NCBI GenBank assembly: GCA_028277185.1
Contig: JANQGQ010000033.1
Coordinates: forward strand, 1 to 57,396
Length of the DNA: 57,396 bases
Direction of reading: 5' to 3'
From: Woeseiaceae bacterium
GTDB lineage: Bacteria; Pseudomonadota; Gammaproteobacteria; Steroidobacterales; Woeseiaceae
The position numbers were made by a program, and so were the translations under genes. The notes beneath the pieces were generated by a model. It was not told where the DNA came from. It searched no databases and worked only from the letters and a program-made list of their open reading frames with translations. Of this stretch, positions 49,441-57,396 are shown in pieces (positions within the stretch are counted from its first letter, which is position 1; each line of letters begins with the position of its first letter).

Positions 49441-50673
49441 CTAAATCTGTAGCAGGAGACGGCCGGGATCTTCGAGCTGTTCCTTGACCGTTACCAGAAA
49501 CTGAACGGCCTCCCGGCCGTCGATGATTCGATGATCGTAGGTCAGCGCGAGATACATCATCGGCCGGGCCTTGATCTCGCCGTCAACGACCATCGGCCGC
49601 TGCTGAATCGAGTGCATTCCGAGAATCGCGCTCTGGGGCTGATTTAGAATCGGAGTCGACATCATGGAGCCGAAAATCCCGCCGTTCGTGATCGTAAACG
49701 TGCCGCCGGTGAGTTCCTCCATGCCGATCGTCCCTTCCTGCGCCTTGCCCGCCATAGCCGCGAGTTCCGCTTCGAACTCGGCAAAGCTCATCTGGTCGAC
49801 ATCGCGTAGCACCGGAACCATCAGGCCGCGATCCGACGACACCGCAATCCCGATGTCGTAGTAGTTGTGATAGACGATATCCGTGCCTTCCACCGAGGCA
49901 TTGATCACCGGAAACTTCTTCAGGCCTTCGATCGACGCCTTCGCGAAGAACGACATGAATCCCAACCGGACTCCGTGGCGCGCCTCGAACTGATCGCGGT
50001 ACGTCTTGCGCAGCGCCATGACTTCCGTCAGGTCGACCTCGTTGAACGTCGTCAGCATGGCGGCCGTTTGCTGCGCGTCCACGAGCCGCTCCGCGATTCG
50101 CGCCCTTAAGCGCGTCATCGGTACGCGCCGCTCGCTGCGTTCGAGCGCGACGGGCGCCGAATCGTCGTGAATCTCCGGCGCAGGGTCGCCCGGCGTCACG
50201 TTACTGCTGTCGTCCTGCTTCAGAAACGCCATCACGTCGCTCTTGGTAATCCGGCCATCCTTGCCGGTGCCGTTTACCATCGTCGCGTCGAGATCGTGCT
50301 CTTCGAGCAGGCGTCGAACCGCCGGACTGGTTTTCGGTGAGCGCTCGGCGCCATCGTCGAGCGCCGGCGTCCCGGCCGCTGCCGCCGGTGCCGGGTCCGG
50401 CGCGGCGGCGTCCGGCAGAGCTTCCGCACCGCCCTCGCCCGCTTCGAGCACCGCCAGGATATCGCCGGCACTCACAGTGGCGCCTTCCTCGATCCGGATC
50501 TCAGCAAGGGTTCCGGCTGACGGAGCCGGCACCTCGAGGACTACTTTGTCCGTTTCCAGATCGACGAGATTCTCGTCCCGTGCAACGCCGTCTCCGGTCT
50601 TCTTGTGCCAGGCAACCAGCGTTGCGTCGCTGACCGACTCGGGCAGCGGCGGCACCTTGATTTCGATACTCAT
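49441..50673 (-). CDS. sucB: Dihydrolipoyl succinyltransferase (E2 of 2-oxoglutarate dehydrogenase)
   Basis: 410 residues. One N-terminal lipoyl domain with Lys43 ([14 protein letters not shown]), an alanine/proline/acid-rich linker (about 78-108), a peripheral-subunit-binding domain ([20 protein letters not shown], about 115-150), a second linker, and the catalytic domain with [15 protein letters not shown] and the active-site HRIIDGREA (His381, Asp385). It carries succinyl groups to CoA. The ATG overlaps the sucA stop by four bases. The catalytic domain forms the 24-mer core. Confidence 0.95.
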   Translation of the reverse strand: MSIEIKVPPLPESVSDATLVAWHKKTGDGVARDENLVDLETDKVVLEVPAPSAGTLAEIRIEEGATVSAGDILAVLEAGEGGAEALPDAAAPDPAPAAAAGTPALDDGAERSPKTSPAVRRLLEEHDLDATMVNGTGKDGRITKSDVMAFLKQDDSSNVTPGDPAPEIHDDSAPVALERSERRVPMTRLRARIAERLVDAQQTAAMLTTFNEVDLTEVMALRKTYRDQFEARHGVRLGFMSFFAKASIEGLKKFPVINASVEGTDIVYHNYYDIGIAVSSDRGLMVPVLRDVDQMSFAEFEAELAAMAGKAQEGTIGMEELTGGTFTITNGGIFGSMMSTPILNQPQSAILGMHSIQQRPMVVDGEIKARPMMYLALTYDHRIIDGREAVQFLVTVKEQLEDPGRLLLQI

Positions 50674-53552
50674 GCCTTGTCTCGTTGTGTGTCCCTGGGT
50701 TTGGCCGACTTAGTCGCCTTGACCTCGATGTCGAGCGCGGCCTCGACCAGCGCCTGTTGTTGCTGCAGATGGACTTTGAATACGCCCGATGCCGGCGCCG
50801 CCGCGCTCGACCGGCCTGCATAGTAGAGCTGTTGATCCGCCGCCAGCGGTTCCTGCAGGCGGTGTCGAATCTGATACCACGCACCCTGATTCTGCGGCTC
50901 CTCCTGGCACCAGACGATATCGCGCACGTGCGCGTACGCCTTGAGGAGTTCGGCAAACTCCTCCCGCGGAAACGGGTAGAGCTGTTCGAGCCGGATCAGC
51001 GCAACGTGCTCGAGCTCGTGCACTTGCCGTGCTTCGAGCAGGTCGTAGTACACCTTGCCGCTGCACAGCACGACGCGCGTCGTCTTCTCCGGCACGATAG
51101 CGGCATCGATCTCCGGAATGATGAGCGCGAAGCCCCCTGCGGAAAGCGTTTCCAGCGAAGAGACCGACATCTTGTGGCGCAGGAGACTCTTGGGCGTCAT
51201 GACGACGAGCGGTTTGCGGAACTTGCGCAGCATCTGCCGTCGCAGCATGTGGAACATCTGGGCCGGCGTGGACGGAACGCACACCTGCATGTTGTGCTCG
51301 GCGCAAAGCTGCAGGAAGCGCTCGAGACGAGCTGACGAATGCTCCGGCCCCTGGCCTTCGTAGCCATGGGGCAGAAACAGCGTCAGACCGCAGAGTCGCC
51401 CCCACTTCGCCTCGCCGGAGCTGATGAACTGATCGATCACGACCTGAGCGCCATTGGCAAAATCGCCGAACTGGCCTTCCCAGATGCACAGTGTGTCCGG
51501 CTCGGTCGTCGCATAGCCGTATTCGAAGCCCATCACGGCCTCTTCCGACAGCAGCGAGTCGATCACGCGAAAACCATTGGGCCGGTCCGTCAGCGTGGCA
51601 AGCGGCACATACTCGCGGTTGTTCACCTGATTGTGGAGCACGGCATGCCGATGAAAGAAGGTACCGCGGCCGCTGTCCTGACCGACGATCCGGCAGTCGT
51701 AACCCTCGTCGATCAGACTCGCGTACGCCATCGTCTCGGCGAATCCCCAGTCCATCCTGATCTCGCCGCTCGCCATGCGCGCCCGTTCGTCCATGATGCG
51801 CTGAACGCGGCCGTGCAGCCTCATGTCGGCGGGAACTTCGGTGATCGTCGCGGCAAGCGTCGCCACGGTGGCCGGGCTGATGGTCGTGTCGACGGCTTCG
51901 TCCCAGCTTCGATCGTGATACGGCGTCCAGTCGACCGTGTACTCGTCGCCGATCATGCCCAGCGTGTGCTCCGGCACTGACTCACCGCGATCGAGCCGGT
52001 CCCGATACTGATCCTGAAGGCGCGTAACGTCCGCGGGCAACACCACGCCTTCCGTGGCGAGCCGGTCGGCGTAGATCGTCCGCGTCGTCTGCTGGCTGCG
52101 GATCTGGCCGTACATGATCGGCTGCGTCGCGGAAGGCTCGTCGGCCTCGTTGTGGCCGTGGCGGCGGTAGCACACGAGGTCGATGACGACGTCCTTCTTG
52201 AACTTCTGTCGATAGGCCAGGGCCAGCCTCGTGACGAATATTGCGGACTCCGGATCGTCGCCGTTGACGTGGAACACGGGCGCCTCGATCATCTTCGCGA
52301 CGTCGGAACAGTACTCCGTCGAACGGGCATCGGAAGGCCGGCTCGTCGTGAAGCCGATCTGGTTGTTCACGACGATGTGCACCGTGCCGCCGGTCCGGAA
52401 ACCGTTGGTCTGCGACATCTGGAACGTCTCCGTAACGACGCCTTGCCCCGAAAACGCCGCGTCGCCGTGGATCAGTAGCGGCAGCACATCGCTTCGTTCG
52501 CTGTCGCCGCGGCGCTGCTGGCGGGCGCGCACCGACCCTTCGACCACGGGGTTAACGATCTCCAGGTGCGAGGGATTGAACGCAAGCACGACGTGCACGT
52601 TGCCGCCCGGCGTCTTCATGTCGGACGAGAAGCCCTTGTGGTACTTGACGTCGCCGGATCCTTTGAGCTCGTCGAGGTCGTAGTTGCCCTCGAACTCCTC
52701 GAACAGCTCCTCGGGCGACTTGCCGAGGATATTCACGAGCACGTTGATCCGGCCGCGGTGCGCCATGCCGATGACGATCTCCCGGACGCCCTGGCGACCG
52801 CCCTCCTGCACGAGATCGTGGATCATCGGGATCAGGCTCTCCCCGCCTTCCAGCGAGAAGCGCTTCTGGCCGACAAAGCGCGTGTGGAGGTAGCGCTCGA
52901 TCCCCTCGGCGTTCGTGAGTTGCGACAGAAGCGTGCGCCGCTCGTCGTCCGTGAGCATCGGTCCGGCCACCCGGCGCTCGAATCGGGCTCTCAGCCATAG
53001 CCGTTCACGAGCTCGCGAGATGTGCGCAAACTCGACGCCGACCTTGCCGCAGTAAATACGCTTCAGCGTGTCGAGAATATCGCGCAGCTTCATCGGCCGG
53101 TTGCCTATCCCGCCGAGGCCGCCCGCATGGAACTCGGTGTCCATGTCCGCCTCGCTCAGGCCCAGATAGTCGAGCTTGAGCACCCCCGGAATCCTGCGCT
53201 GCATCAGTCCGAGCGGATCGATGTCCGCGATCTGGTGGCCGCGCAGGCTGTAAACCTGGATCAGGCGTGCGACGGCGGCCTGCTTGGCGCCCGGCGCGGC
53301 CGGCTTGCCGCCCTTGTGCGGCGCGGCCGTGACGGCCCGCCGGCCCTCCCGCGCCTGACGCAGCAGATCATCGCGGATCGCCGAATGGGCGACTTCCGTC
53401 GTCTTATCGCCAAGCGAATCGAAATAGTCGCGCCACGCCGCGGGGACCGTGGCGGGATCGGCCAGATAGCGTTCGTAAAACTGCTCGACGGCAGCGGCGT
53501 TGCTGCCAAAAAGCGGGGTCGAGGCGTACTGCTCGGTCAGCGATTTGCTCAT
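50670..53552 (-). CDS. sucA: 2-oxoglutarate dehydrogenase E1
   Basis: 960 residues from ATG 53552; a TTG two codons earlier is less likely. It decarboxylates 2-oxoglutarate with thiamine diphosphate. N-terminal E2-binding helix ([26 protein letters not shown]), then [42 protein letters not shown], and the ThDP/Mg region with [12 protein letters not shown]. The C-terminal [14 protein letters not shown] completes the pattern. The long Ala/Pro/Lys patch near 80-95 is a linker. No succinate dehydrogenase genes lie next to it, unlike E. coli. The 116 bases upstream hold a weak GGCTACACT -10-like motif. Confidence 0.96.
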   Translation of the reverse strand: MSKSLTEQYASTPLFGSNAAAVEQFYERYLADPATVPAAWRDYFDSLGDKTTEVAHSAIRDDLLRQAREGRRAVTAAPHKGGKPAAPGAKQAAVARLIQVYSLRGHQIADIDPLGLMQRRIPGVLKLDYLGLSEADMDTEFHAGGLGGIGNRPMKLRDILDTLKRIYCGKVGVEFAHISRARERLWLRARFERRVAGPMLTDDERRTLLSQLTNAEGIERYLHTRFVGQKRFSLEGGESLIPMIHDLVQEGGRQGVREIVIGMAHRGRINVLVNILGKSPEELFEEFEGNYDLDELKGSGDVKYHKGFSSDMKTPGGNVHVVLAFNPSHLEIVNPVVEGSVRARQQRRGDSERSDVLPLLIHGDAAFSGQGVVTETFQMSQTNGFRTGGTVHIVVNNQIGFTTSRPSDARSTEYCSDVAKMIEAPVFHVNGDDPESAIFVTRLALAYRQKFKKDVVIDLVCYRRHGHNEADEPSATQPIMYGQIRSQQTTRTIYADRLATEGVVLPADVTRLQDQYRDRLDRGESVPEHTLGMIGDEYTVDWTPYHDRSWDEAVDTTISPATVATLAATITEVPADMRLHGRVQRIMDERARMASGEIRMDWGFAETMAYASLIDEGYDCRIVGQDSGRGTFFHRHAVLHNQVNNREYVPLATLTDRPNGFRVIDSLLSEEAVMGFEYGYATTEPDTLCIWEGQFGDFANGAQVVIDQFISSGEAKWGRLCGLTLFLPHGYEGQGPEHSSARLERFLQLCAEHNMQVCVPSTPAQMFHMLRRQMLRKFRKPLVVMTPKSLLRHKMSVSSLETLSAGGFALIIPEIDAAIVPEKTTRVVLCSGKVYYDLLEARQVHELEHVALIRLEQLYPFPREEFAELLKAYAHVRDIVWCQEEPQNQGAWYQIRHRLQEPLAADQQLYYAGRSSAAAPASGVFKVHLQQQQALVEAALDIEVKATKSAKPRDTQRDKA

Positions 53553-53668
53553 TGTCAAGGCAGGCGCGGCGAAACCGGTTGAGGTCGCCGGAAACTATCG
53601 GTGGAAAGCATCGAACAGACGGGGCGCTAGTGTAGCCCAAGCCATCGATGGAAGGAATCGACTTTCGG

Positions 53669-54151
53669 CTAAAGCATGTTCAGCAAGCTGACGATCTGAT
53701 AGCAGGCCAGGCAGCAGTAGAAACTGAAGAAACACGTCAGGATCAGGCCCGTCCGGATGCGATTCAGGAAATGCGTGCGCGACAGCGCCACGAGCATCAG
53801 AATCCCGGTCCCGGTCAGCGCCATCTTGCTCGCGACGAACCAGCCCGTGCCGACGTTCATCGCCCCCGCCATGATCGGGTTTGCCTCGATCATCCCGCCA
53901 CTGATCAGCTTGAGCGTCATAAACGCGTCGACGCAGCTCAACAGCATCGTCCCGACGGCCAGGAAGAACAGCCAGGGATGATGCCAGTCCACGATATCGG
54001 CGCCGAAATCCGCCGCACGGCGGGTCGTGCGCCGCCGGGGGCGTACGAAACCTACGGCAACCGTCCGTAAGCTGAATTGCCGCCGATCGACGGCGCGCCG
54101 CTCGGGCGCGAGAAGATCGATGAGCACGGGGCTCCGCTTCGGCGCCGTCAC
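53669..54151 (-). CDS. DUF5658-like membrane protein
   Basis: 160 residues from GTG 54151, which overlaps the cytochrome stop as GTGA. A basic N-terminal region of about 55 residues precedes four membrane segments: WLFFLAVGTMLLSCVDAFMTL, then IMAGAMNVGTGWFVASKMALTG, ILMLVALSRTHF and GLILTCFFSFYCCLACYQIVSLL. The LSCVDAFMTLKLISGGMIEANPIM motif is that of DUF5658. Function unknown. Tight coupling to a lipoprotein cytochrome c suggests a respiratory or redox setting, but that is inference. Several cysteines (FSFYCCLAC) lie in the last helix. Confidence 0.72.
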   Translation of the reverse strand: MTAPKRSPVLIDLLAPERRAVDRRQFSLRTVAVGFVRPRRRTTRRAADFGADIVDWHHPWLFFLAVGTMLLSCVDAFMTLKLISGGMIEANPIMAGAMNVGTGWFVASKMALTGTGILMLVALSRTHFLNRIRTGLILTCFFSFYCCLACYQIVSLLNML

Positions 54152-54660
54152 TCGACGTCCCCGCCGCTGGTGGTCGCAAGGAGGAAGGCGATGAGATCGC
54201 GGCGGTCGGTTTCGTCCGGGACGCCGGCATAAGTCATGCGGTTCCCGGGAAGAAAACCGGCCGGCTCCTGCAACCACGCGTCGAGTGCATGCGGAGTCCA
54301 GACGAAGTCGGCGGTCTCCAGCGCATCCGAGTAGCTGTAGTTGTCGACCCCACCGACGCCGCGTCCGAAGAAGCCGTAGAGATTGGGGCCGATCATATTC
54401 GGGCCGCCGGCGTTGAGACTGTGACATGCCAGACAGACCCGTGCCTGTCCGCGGCCAGCATCGAGATCGGCCGCACTGTAGGGCTCGTCAGCCAGCCATT
54501 CGGCCGGTGTCTTTATTGTCTGCTCGCCAAGGTCGGCTGCGGTAACCCTCGGCTGGGCGGGCTCGCTGCCACCGCCACCGCATGCCGCTACGGCCGCGGC
54601 AAGTAGCAGCGCGAGAAGGCGCCGCAGTCCGAATTCGCTCATAAGTCTCAGTGCTTTCAT
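54148..54660 (-). CDS. Lipoprotein c-type cytochrome
   Basis: 170 residues. The signal peptide ends in AAVAAC (lipobox Cys27), followed by GGGG, so the protein is probably membrane-anchored in the periplasm. Haem site CLACH (Cys76, Cys79, His80) and sixth ligand Met142 (GNRMTYAG) define a class I cytochrome c; NMIGPNLYGFFGR and the final helix DLIAFLLATT fit too. It probably shuttles electrons to an oxidase. It is divergent from alkB (163 bp), with an inverted repeat between the genes, so co-regulation is possible. An internal ATG seven codons in is an alternative start. Confidence 0.88.
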   Translation of the reverse strand: MKALRLMSEFGLRRLLALLLAAAVAACGGGGSEPAQPRVTAADLGEQTIKTPAEWLADEPYSAADLDAGRGQARVCLACHSLNAGGPNMIGPNLYGFFGRGVGGVDNYSYSDALETADFVWTPHALDAWLQEPAGFLPGNRMTYAGVPDETDRRDLIAFLLATTSGGDVE

Positions 54661-54702
54661 TATTGTTAAGTGCAGCCCGGCGGTCGCACCGCAACCTCAA
54701 CC

Positions 54703-54718
54703 GGCTACAAGTGTAGCC
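54703..54718. promoter_or_regulatory. Inverted repeat between cytochrome and alkB genes (candidate operator)
   Basis: GGCTAC-AAGT-GTAGCC is a perfect 6-bp inverted repeat with a 4-base centre, and ACAAGTG is repeated directly after it (54707-54713 and 54719-54725). It sits between the two start codons, 43 bases from the cytochrome ATG and 106 bases from alkB. A TTGGGT (54755-54760) and TACTAT (54780-54785) pair with 19-base spacing nearby might be the alkB promoter, but both are weak. Confidence 0.4.
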
Positions 54719-54823
54719 ACAAGTGCGTCCCGCCGACAGTGTTTTCACTGGTGCTTGGGTCCGGACGGCAATCGCGCGATACTATTGTGTTTCCTGGTTA
54801 CGCGCTTGCTCCCGGAGTCGGCG

Positions 54824-56023
54824 ATGAAATCCTATGTAGGCACGACGGCCGACGGCGTGGCGATCGAGTACGTGGATCGGAAGCGCTGGTTCTGGCTTGC
54901 CTCGCTGCTGTACCCGCTGCAGCCTTTCGTCGGCATCCTGCTGCATGCCGAAACGGGCAACGAATGGTGGCTGCTGCTCCCGCTTGCCTTCAACTACGGG
55001 CTGGCGCCCGTACTCGACTGGCTCGTCGGCGAGGACGACAACAATCCGCCCGAAGAAGTCGTGATGCAGCTGGACCGGGATCGCTACTACCGCTGGCTGA
55101 CCTGGCTCGTGGTGCCGCTTCACTTCGCTACGCTTCTCGGCTGCGCGGCGTACGCGGCAACAGCCGACCTGAGCGCATTCGGCTTCGTATCCCTTGCGAT
55201 CGTCGCCGGCCTGGTTGGCGGCCTCGCCATCAACACCGGCCACGAGCTGGGCCACAAGAATTCGGCGTTCGAGAAGACGCTCGCGAGCTGGGTACTCGCC
55301 GTGCCCGCGTACGGTCACTTCAGAATAGAGCACAACCGCGGCCATCATCGGGACGTCGCAACGGCGGAAGACCCCGCAAGCGCGCGGATGGGGGAGTCGA
55401 TATACCGTTTCGCACTGCGCGAAATCCCCGGCGCGTTTCGCGGCGCCTGGCGGGAGGAGAAGGCACGCCTCGAACGTCGCGGCAAATCGGCGTGGCACCC
55501 GGACAACCTGATCCTGCAGTCGTATGCCGTATCGGCAGCGATCGCGCTGGCTCTGGTCGTCGCTTTCGGCCCCGGTATGCTCGTGTTCCTGGCGATTCAC
55601 CACGGGTTCGCGTACTGGCAGCTGACGAGCGCAAACTACATCGAGCACTACGGATTGCTTCGCCGGCGCGACGAGAACGGCCGGCTGGAACGCTGCCGGC
55701 CACATCATTCCTGGAACAGCAATCACATCCTGAGCAACCTCGTGCTGTTCCATCTCGAGCGCCACTCCGATCATCACTCGCATCCGCTCAGGCGCTATCA
55801 GTCGCTGCGGCACTTCGACGACGTGCCGCGCCTGCCGAACGGCTACTTCGGCATGTTTCTGCTTGCCTACGTCCCGCCGCTGTGGTTCCGGGTCATGGAT
55901 CCGCGGCTGTTGGCCCTGCCGCATGTTCAGGGCGACCTCGCACGCGTGAACATCGACCCCCCAGCCGAGTCGCGTATCGTGGCGCTCTACGGGGCCGCCC
56001 GACCGGACACCCCTGCCCTGTGA
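54824..56023 (+). CDS. alkB: AlkB-type membrane-bound alkane 1-monooxygenase
   Basis: 399 residues from ATG 54824, supported by GGAG 8 bases upstream. Integral-membrane di-iron hydroxylase with the histidine boxes HELGH (140-144), HNRGHH (170-175) and HSDHH (314-318), plus NYIEHYGL (271-278), the signature of true AlkB rather than desaturases. About six membrane helices are visible, the first near 23-41. It inserts oxygen at the terminal carbon of medium-chain alkanes using electrons from rubredoxin. No rubredoxin gene or fused rubredoxin domain is in the window; it may lie elsewhere. Length agrees with the family (about 400). Confidence 0.92.
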   Translation: MKSYVGTTADGVAIEYVDRKRWFWLASLLYPLQPFVGILLHAETGNEWWLLLPLAFNYGLAPVLDWLVGEDDNNPPEEVVMQLDRDRYYRWLTWLVVPLHFATLLGCAAYAATADLSAFGFVSLAIVAGLVGGLAINTGHELGHKNSAFEKTLASWVLAVPAYGHFRIEHNRGHHRDVATAEDPASARMGESIYRFALREIPGAFRGAWREEKARLERRGKSAWHPDNLILQSYAVSAAIALALVVAFGPGMLVFLAIHHGFAYWQLTSANYIEHYGLLRRRDENGRLERCRPHHSWNSNHILSNLVLFHLERHSDHHSHPLRRYQSLRHFDDVPRLPNGYFGMFLLAYVPPLWFRVMDPRLLALPHVQGDLARVNIDPPAESRIVALYGAARPDTPAL

Positions 56024-56099
56024 CCTGGCGCACAGACGAGACCGTGATGCCCGTATAGCCTTGGCGGTTCATGGCGGCCACCGCACGAGGCCTACGGCA

Positions 56100-56759
56100 A
56101 TGAAACAGTTTTCGGCATCCGCGCTCTGCGCGCTTCTGCTGCTCGCCGCTCCGGCGACCGAGGCAGACCAGAACTTCGGGCTCGGGGTTAAGGCGGGGAC
56201 GCTCGGCGTCGGCGTGGAAGCGACCTGGCGAGCGCTGCCCTGGGTGGACTTTCGCGCCGGTTTCAATCGTTATGACTACGACGACAGCGACACGCAGGCC
56301 GGTATCCCGTACGACGCCACGCTTGCGCTCGATACCTACTACGCCACGGCCAATCTGCGCTTCCCCTTAAGCCCGTTCCGGTTGACGGGTGGCCTGTACA
56401 GCAACGGCAACGAGCTGCAGCTGACCAGCACCGCCGAGGGTACCTATGAGATCGGCGGCGTCGACTTCAACGCCGCCGACGTGGGCACCCTGAGCAGCGT
56501 TACGTCGTTCTCCGGAACCGCCCCGTACCTGGGTGTCGGCTACGACTTCACGGTACTCGGCCGCGTGGGCCTGAACCTCGACCTGGGGGTTCTGTGGCAG
56601 GGCGACCCGGAGGTCGCGATGACCGCCGACGGCGTACTGGCTGCGGATCCACTGTTCCAGTCGGCCCTCGAGGCGGAGCGCCAGGAGCTCGACGACGAGA
56701 TCAGCGACTACAAAGCGTGGCCGGTGATCTCGCTGGGCTTCGTCGTGAATTTCCTATAA
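56100..56759 (+). CDS. Small outer-membrane beta-barrel protein
   Basis: 219 residues from ATG 56100. Signal peptide about 1-22 (FSASALCALLLLAAPATEAD). The mature protein has regular amphipathic strands (LGVKAGTLGVGVEATWRAL, VDFRAGFNRYDYDD, ATANLRFPL, FRLTGGLYSN, PYLGVGYDF, VGLNLDLGVLWQGDP) and ends VISLGFVVNFL, a typical barrel finish. Barrels of this kind with conserved YLGVGYDF and final GF strands are common but of unknown function. It lies 76 bases after alkB on the same strand; a link to hydrophobic-substrate uptake is possible, no more. Confidence 0.72.
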   Translation: MKQFSASALCALLLLAAPATEADQNFGLGVKAGTLGVGVEATWRALPWVDFRAGFNRYDYDDSDTQAGIPYDATLALDTYYATANLRFPLSPFRLTGGLYSNGNELQLTSTAEGTYEIGGVDFNAADVGTLSSVTSFSGTAPYLGVGYDFTVLGRVGLNLDLGVLWQGDPEVAMTADGVLAADPLFQSALEAERQELDDEISDYKAWPVISLGFVVNFL

Positions 56760-57241
56760 CAGCGTGATGAGAAACACCCGGAGCTGACCGGCCACCGCTC
56801 TAAGCATTCGCAACGCGAAAGCCCGTCTCACTGCTGCCTCCGGGCGATCCCGATACGATTCGGTGTTCAATACGCTGTTAGTCGCGATCGCCGGCGCTTG
56901 TGTGTCGCGGGACTTTCGGCCTCCGGTTCTCGCCTCCCCGCTTGCCTCACGCAGCCGCGCCAGCGACCCTTTGCGCCCAGGATATCAAGGCTCTGCCTCA
57001 TGGTCGGGCGACATTGCAGGCAGTCCCGCATGGCGGGGTTGGGGGTGGTTCACCGGAATGGCTCCCTGCGGTCCGCTTTATTTCCGGTGAACCACCCCCA
57101 ACCCCGCCATACTACCCTCGGCGGTGACCGACACCCGCCCGGCCGTACGATTGACCTGAAGAATCAAACGTCGTCGATGCTTCGGCATCGGCTACTGTGC
57201 GCCGCTGCTGACGTGCAGGTCCGGGCTGAACGATCTCCACC
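56760..57241. other. 482-bp gap with no convincing gene
   Basis: Apart from the palindromic element at 57030-57110 I see no feature. Short frames at 56863-57245 on the plus strand cross the palindrome, have no ribosome site and look like chance. Codon composition between 56760 and 57030 is not protein-like in any frame I checked by eye. Confidence 0.6.
57030..57110. repeat. Palindromic repeat element with 28-bp perfect arms
   Basis: The left arm (57030-57057, beginning ATGGCGGGGTTGGGGG) and right arm (57083-57110) are exact reverse complements over 28 bases around a 25-base loop (57058-57082). An RNA copy would form a very stable hairpin. Partial copies lie at 46240-46304, 57316-57345 and 1684-1740, so it is a dispersed family. 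It contains no reading frame of note. Confidence 0.85.
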
Positions 57242-57396
57242 ATGACCAATGTCGAAAAGCAAGGCAGTCGAGCGGACGCGAAACCAAATGACCGCGGCGC
57301 GGCCGGTGGTGGGGTGCCCTCTGCCGGAAATAAAGCGGACCGCAGATTCTATGTTGTGACGTCAAGCTGGACGATGGGGGCGCAACTCGGACTGAT
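57242..57396 (+). CDS. Possible start of a gene cut by the window edge
   Basis: A frame opens at ATG 57242 and is still open at the edge (51 codons). It begins MTNVEKQGSRADAKPND, passes through a glycine/alanine-rich stretch and ends RRFYVVTSSWTMGAQLGL, which could be the start of a membrane helix after a charged N-terminus. Its middle is encoded by the repeat copy at 57316-57345. No Shine-Dalgarno is seen before the ATG. It may be a real small membrane protein or chance. Confidence 0.3.
   Translation, partial: MTNVEKQGSRADAKPNDRGAAGGGVPSAGNKADRRFYVVTSSWTMGAQLGL
57316..57345 (+). repeat. 30-base fragment of the dispersed repeat
   Basis: Identical over 30 bases to 46240-46269: a GCCCTCTG edge followed by the repeat core (CCGGAAATAAAGCGGACCGCAG). 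The homology stops before the second arm. It lies 205 bases from the full palindrome at 57030-57110, within the frame that opens at 57242. Confidence 0.65.

Noticed and set aside
56863..57245. Overlapping short frames around the large palindrome
   Set aside because: They read through the inverted repeat, have no ribosome site and no recognisable domain.

Overview
The window is GC-rich, densely coding and almost entirely chromosomal core genome of a gammaproteobacterium. Supporting signs are the fused aspartokinase/homoserine dehydrogenase thrABC operon, the yebC-ruvCAB-ybgC-tolQRAB-pal-cpoB block ending in a tRNA-Lys, phoPQ/purB/mnmA linkage as in enterics, the ribosomal oxygenase RoxA, a RelA with a dead hydrolase domain, and a large TonB-dependent receptor. 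The receptor type, an AlkB hydroxylase and the overall protein style suggest a marine or soil lineage such as Woeseiales, Steroidobacterales or Chromatiales; that placement is inference from memory, not a search.

Layout. 1-5.3 kb: the tail of a stomatin-like protein, then leftward genes for PhoQ-like kinase, PhoP-like regulator, a PepSY protein, a glycine-zipper protein, MazG and a NudL-type Nudix enzyme. phoP and phoQ are separated by a 398-bp nest of repeats. 5.3-14.7 kb: fumC (leftward), then rightward purB-roxA, a DUF7931-like gene, nudJ, mnmA and acnA. 14.7-25.3 kb: mixed small units (GNAT, secreted protein, sirtuin-DUF2333, YgjP-like peptidase, a VNG-repeat secreted protein, ABC exporter-tatD-DJ-1-mechanosensitive channel). 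24.1-28.3 kb: a leftward TonB receptor followed 10 bp later by a TPR-plus-AspH hydroxylase gene. 28.5-34.9 kb: NERD protein, thrC-thrB-thrA, a broken NYN-domain fragment and a secreted protein. 34.9-43.9 kb: tRNA-Lys and the Tol-Pal/Ruv block. 44.0-48.0 kb: relA and a sodium:alanine symporter. 48.0-53.6 kb: sucA-sucB-lpd, the complete 2-oxoglutarate dehydrogenase. 53.7-57.4 kb: DUF5658-like membrane protein, lipoprotein cytochrome c, AlkB, an outer-membrane protein, a repeat-rich gap and a partial reading frame.

Functionally the window covers the TCA cycle (fumC, acnA, sucAB-lpd), threonine synthesis, tRNA modification, recombination, envelope integrity, nucleotide clean-up and stress signalling. 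I see no phage, CRISPR array, transposase gene or toxin-antitoxin pair. The most unusual items are a dispersed palindromic repeat family (28-bp perfect arms at 57030-57110, partial copies at 46240-46304, 57316-57345 and 1684-1740), the repeat nest between phoP and phoQ, the receptor/AspH pair, the VNG-repeat protein, and the NYN gene remnant that directly abuts thrA. None of these amounts to a proven new system.
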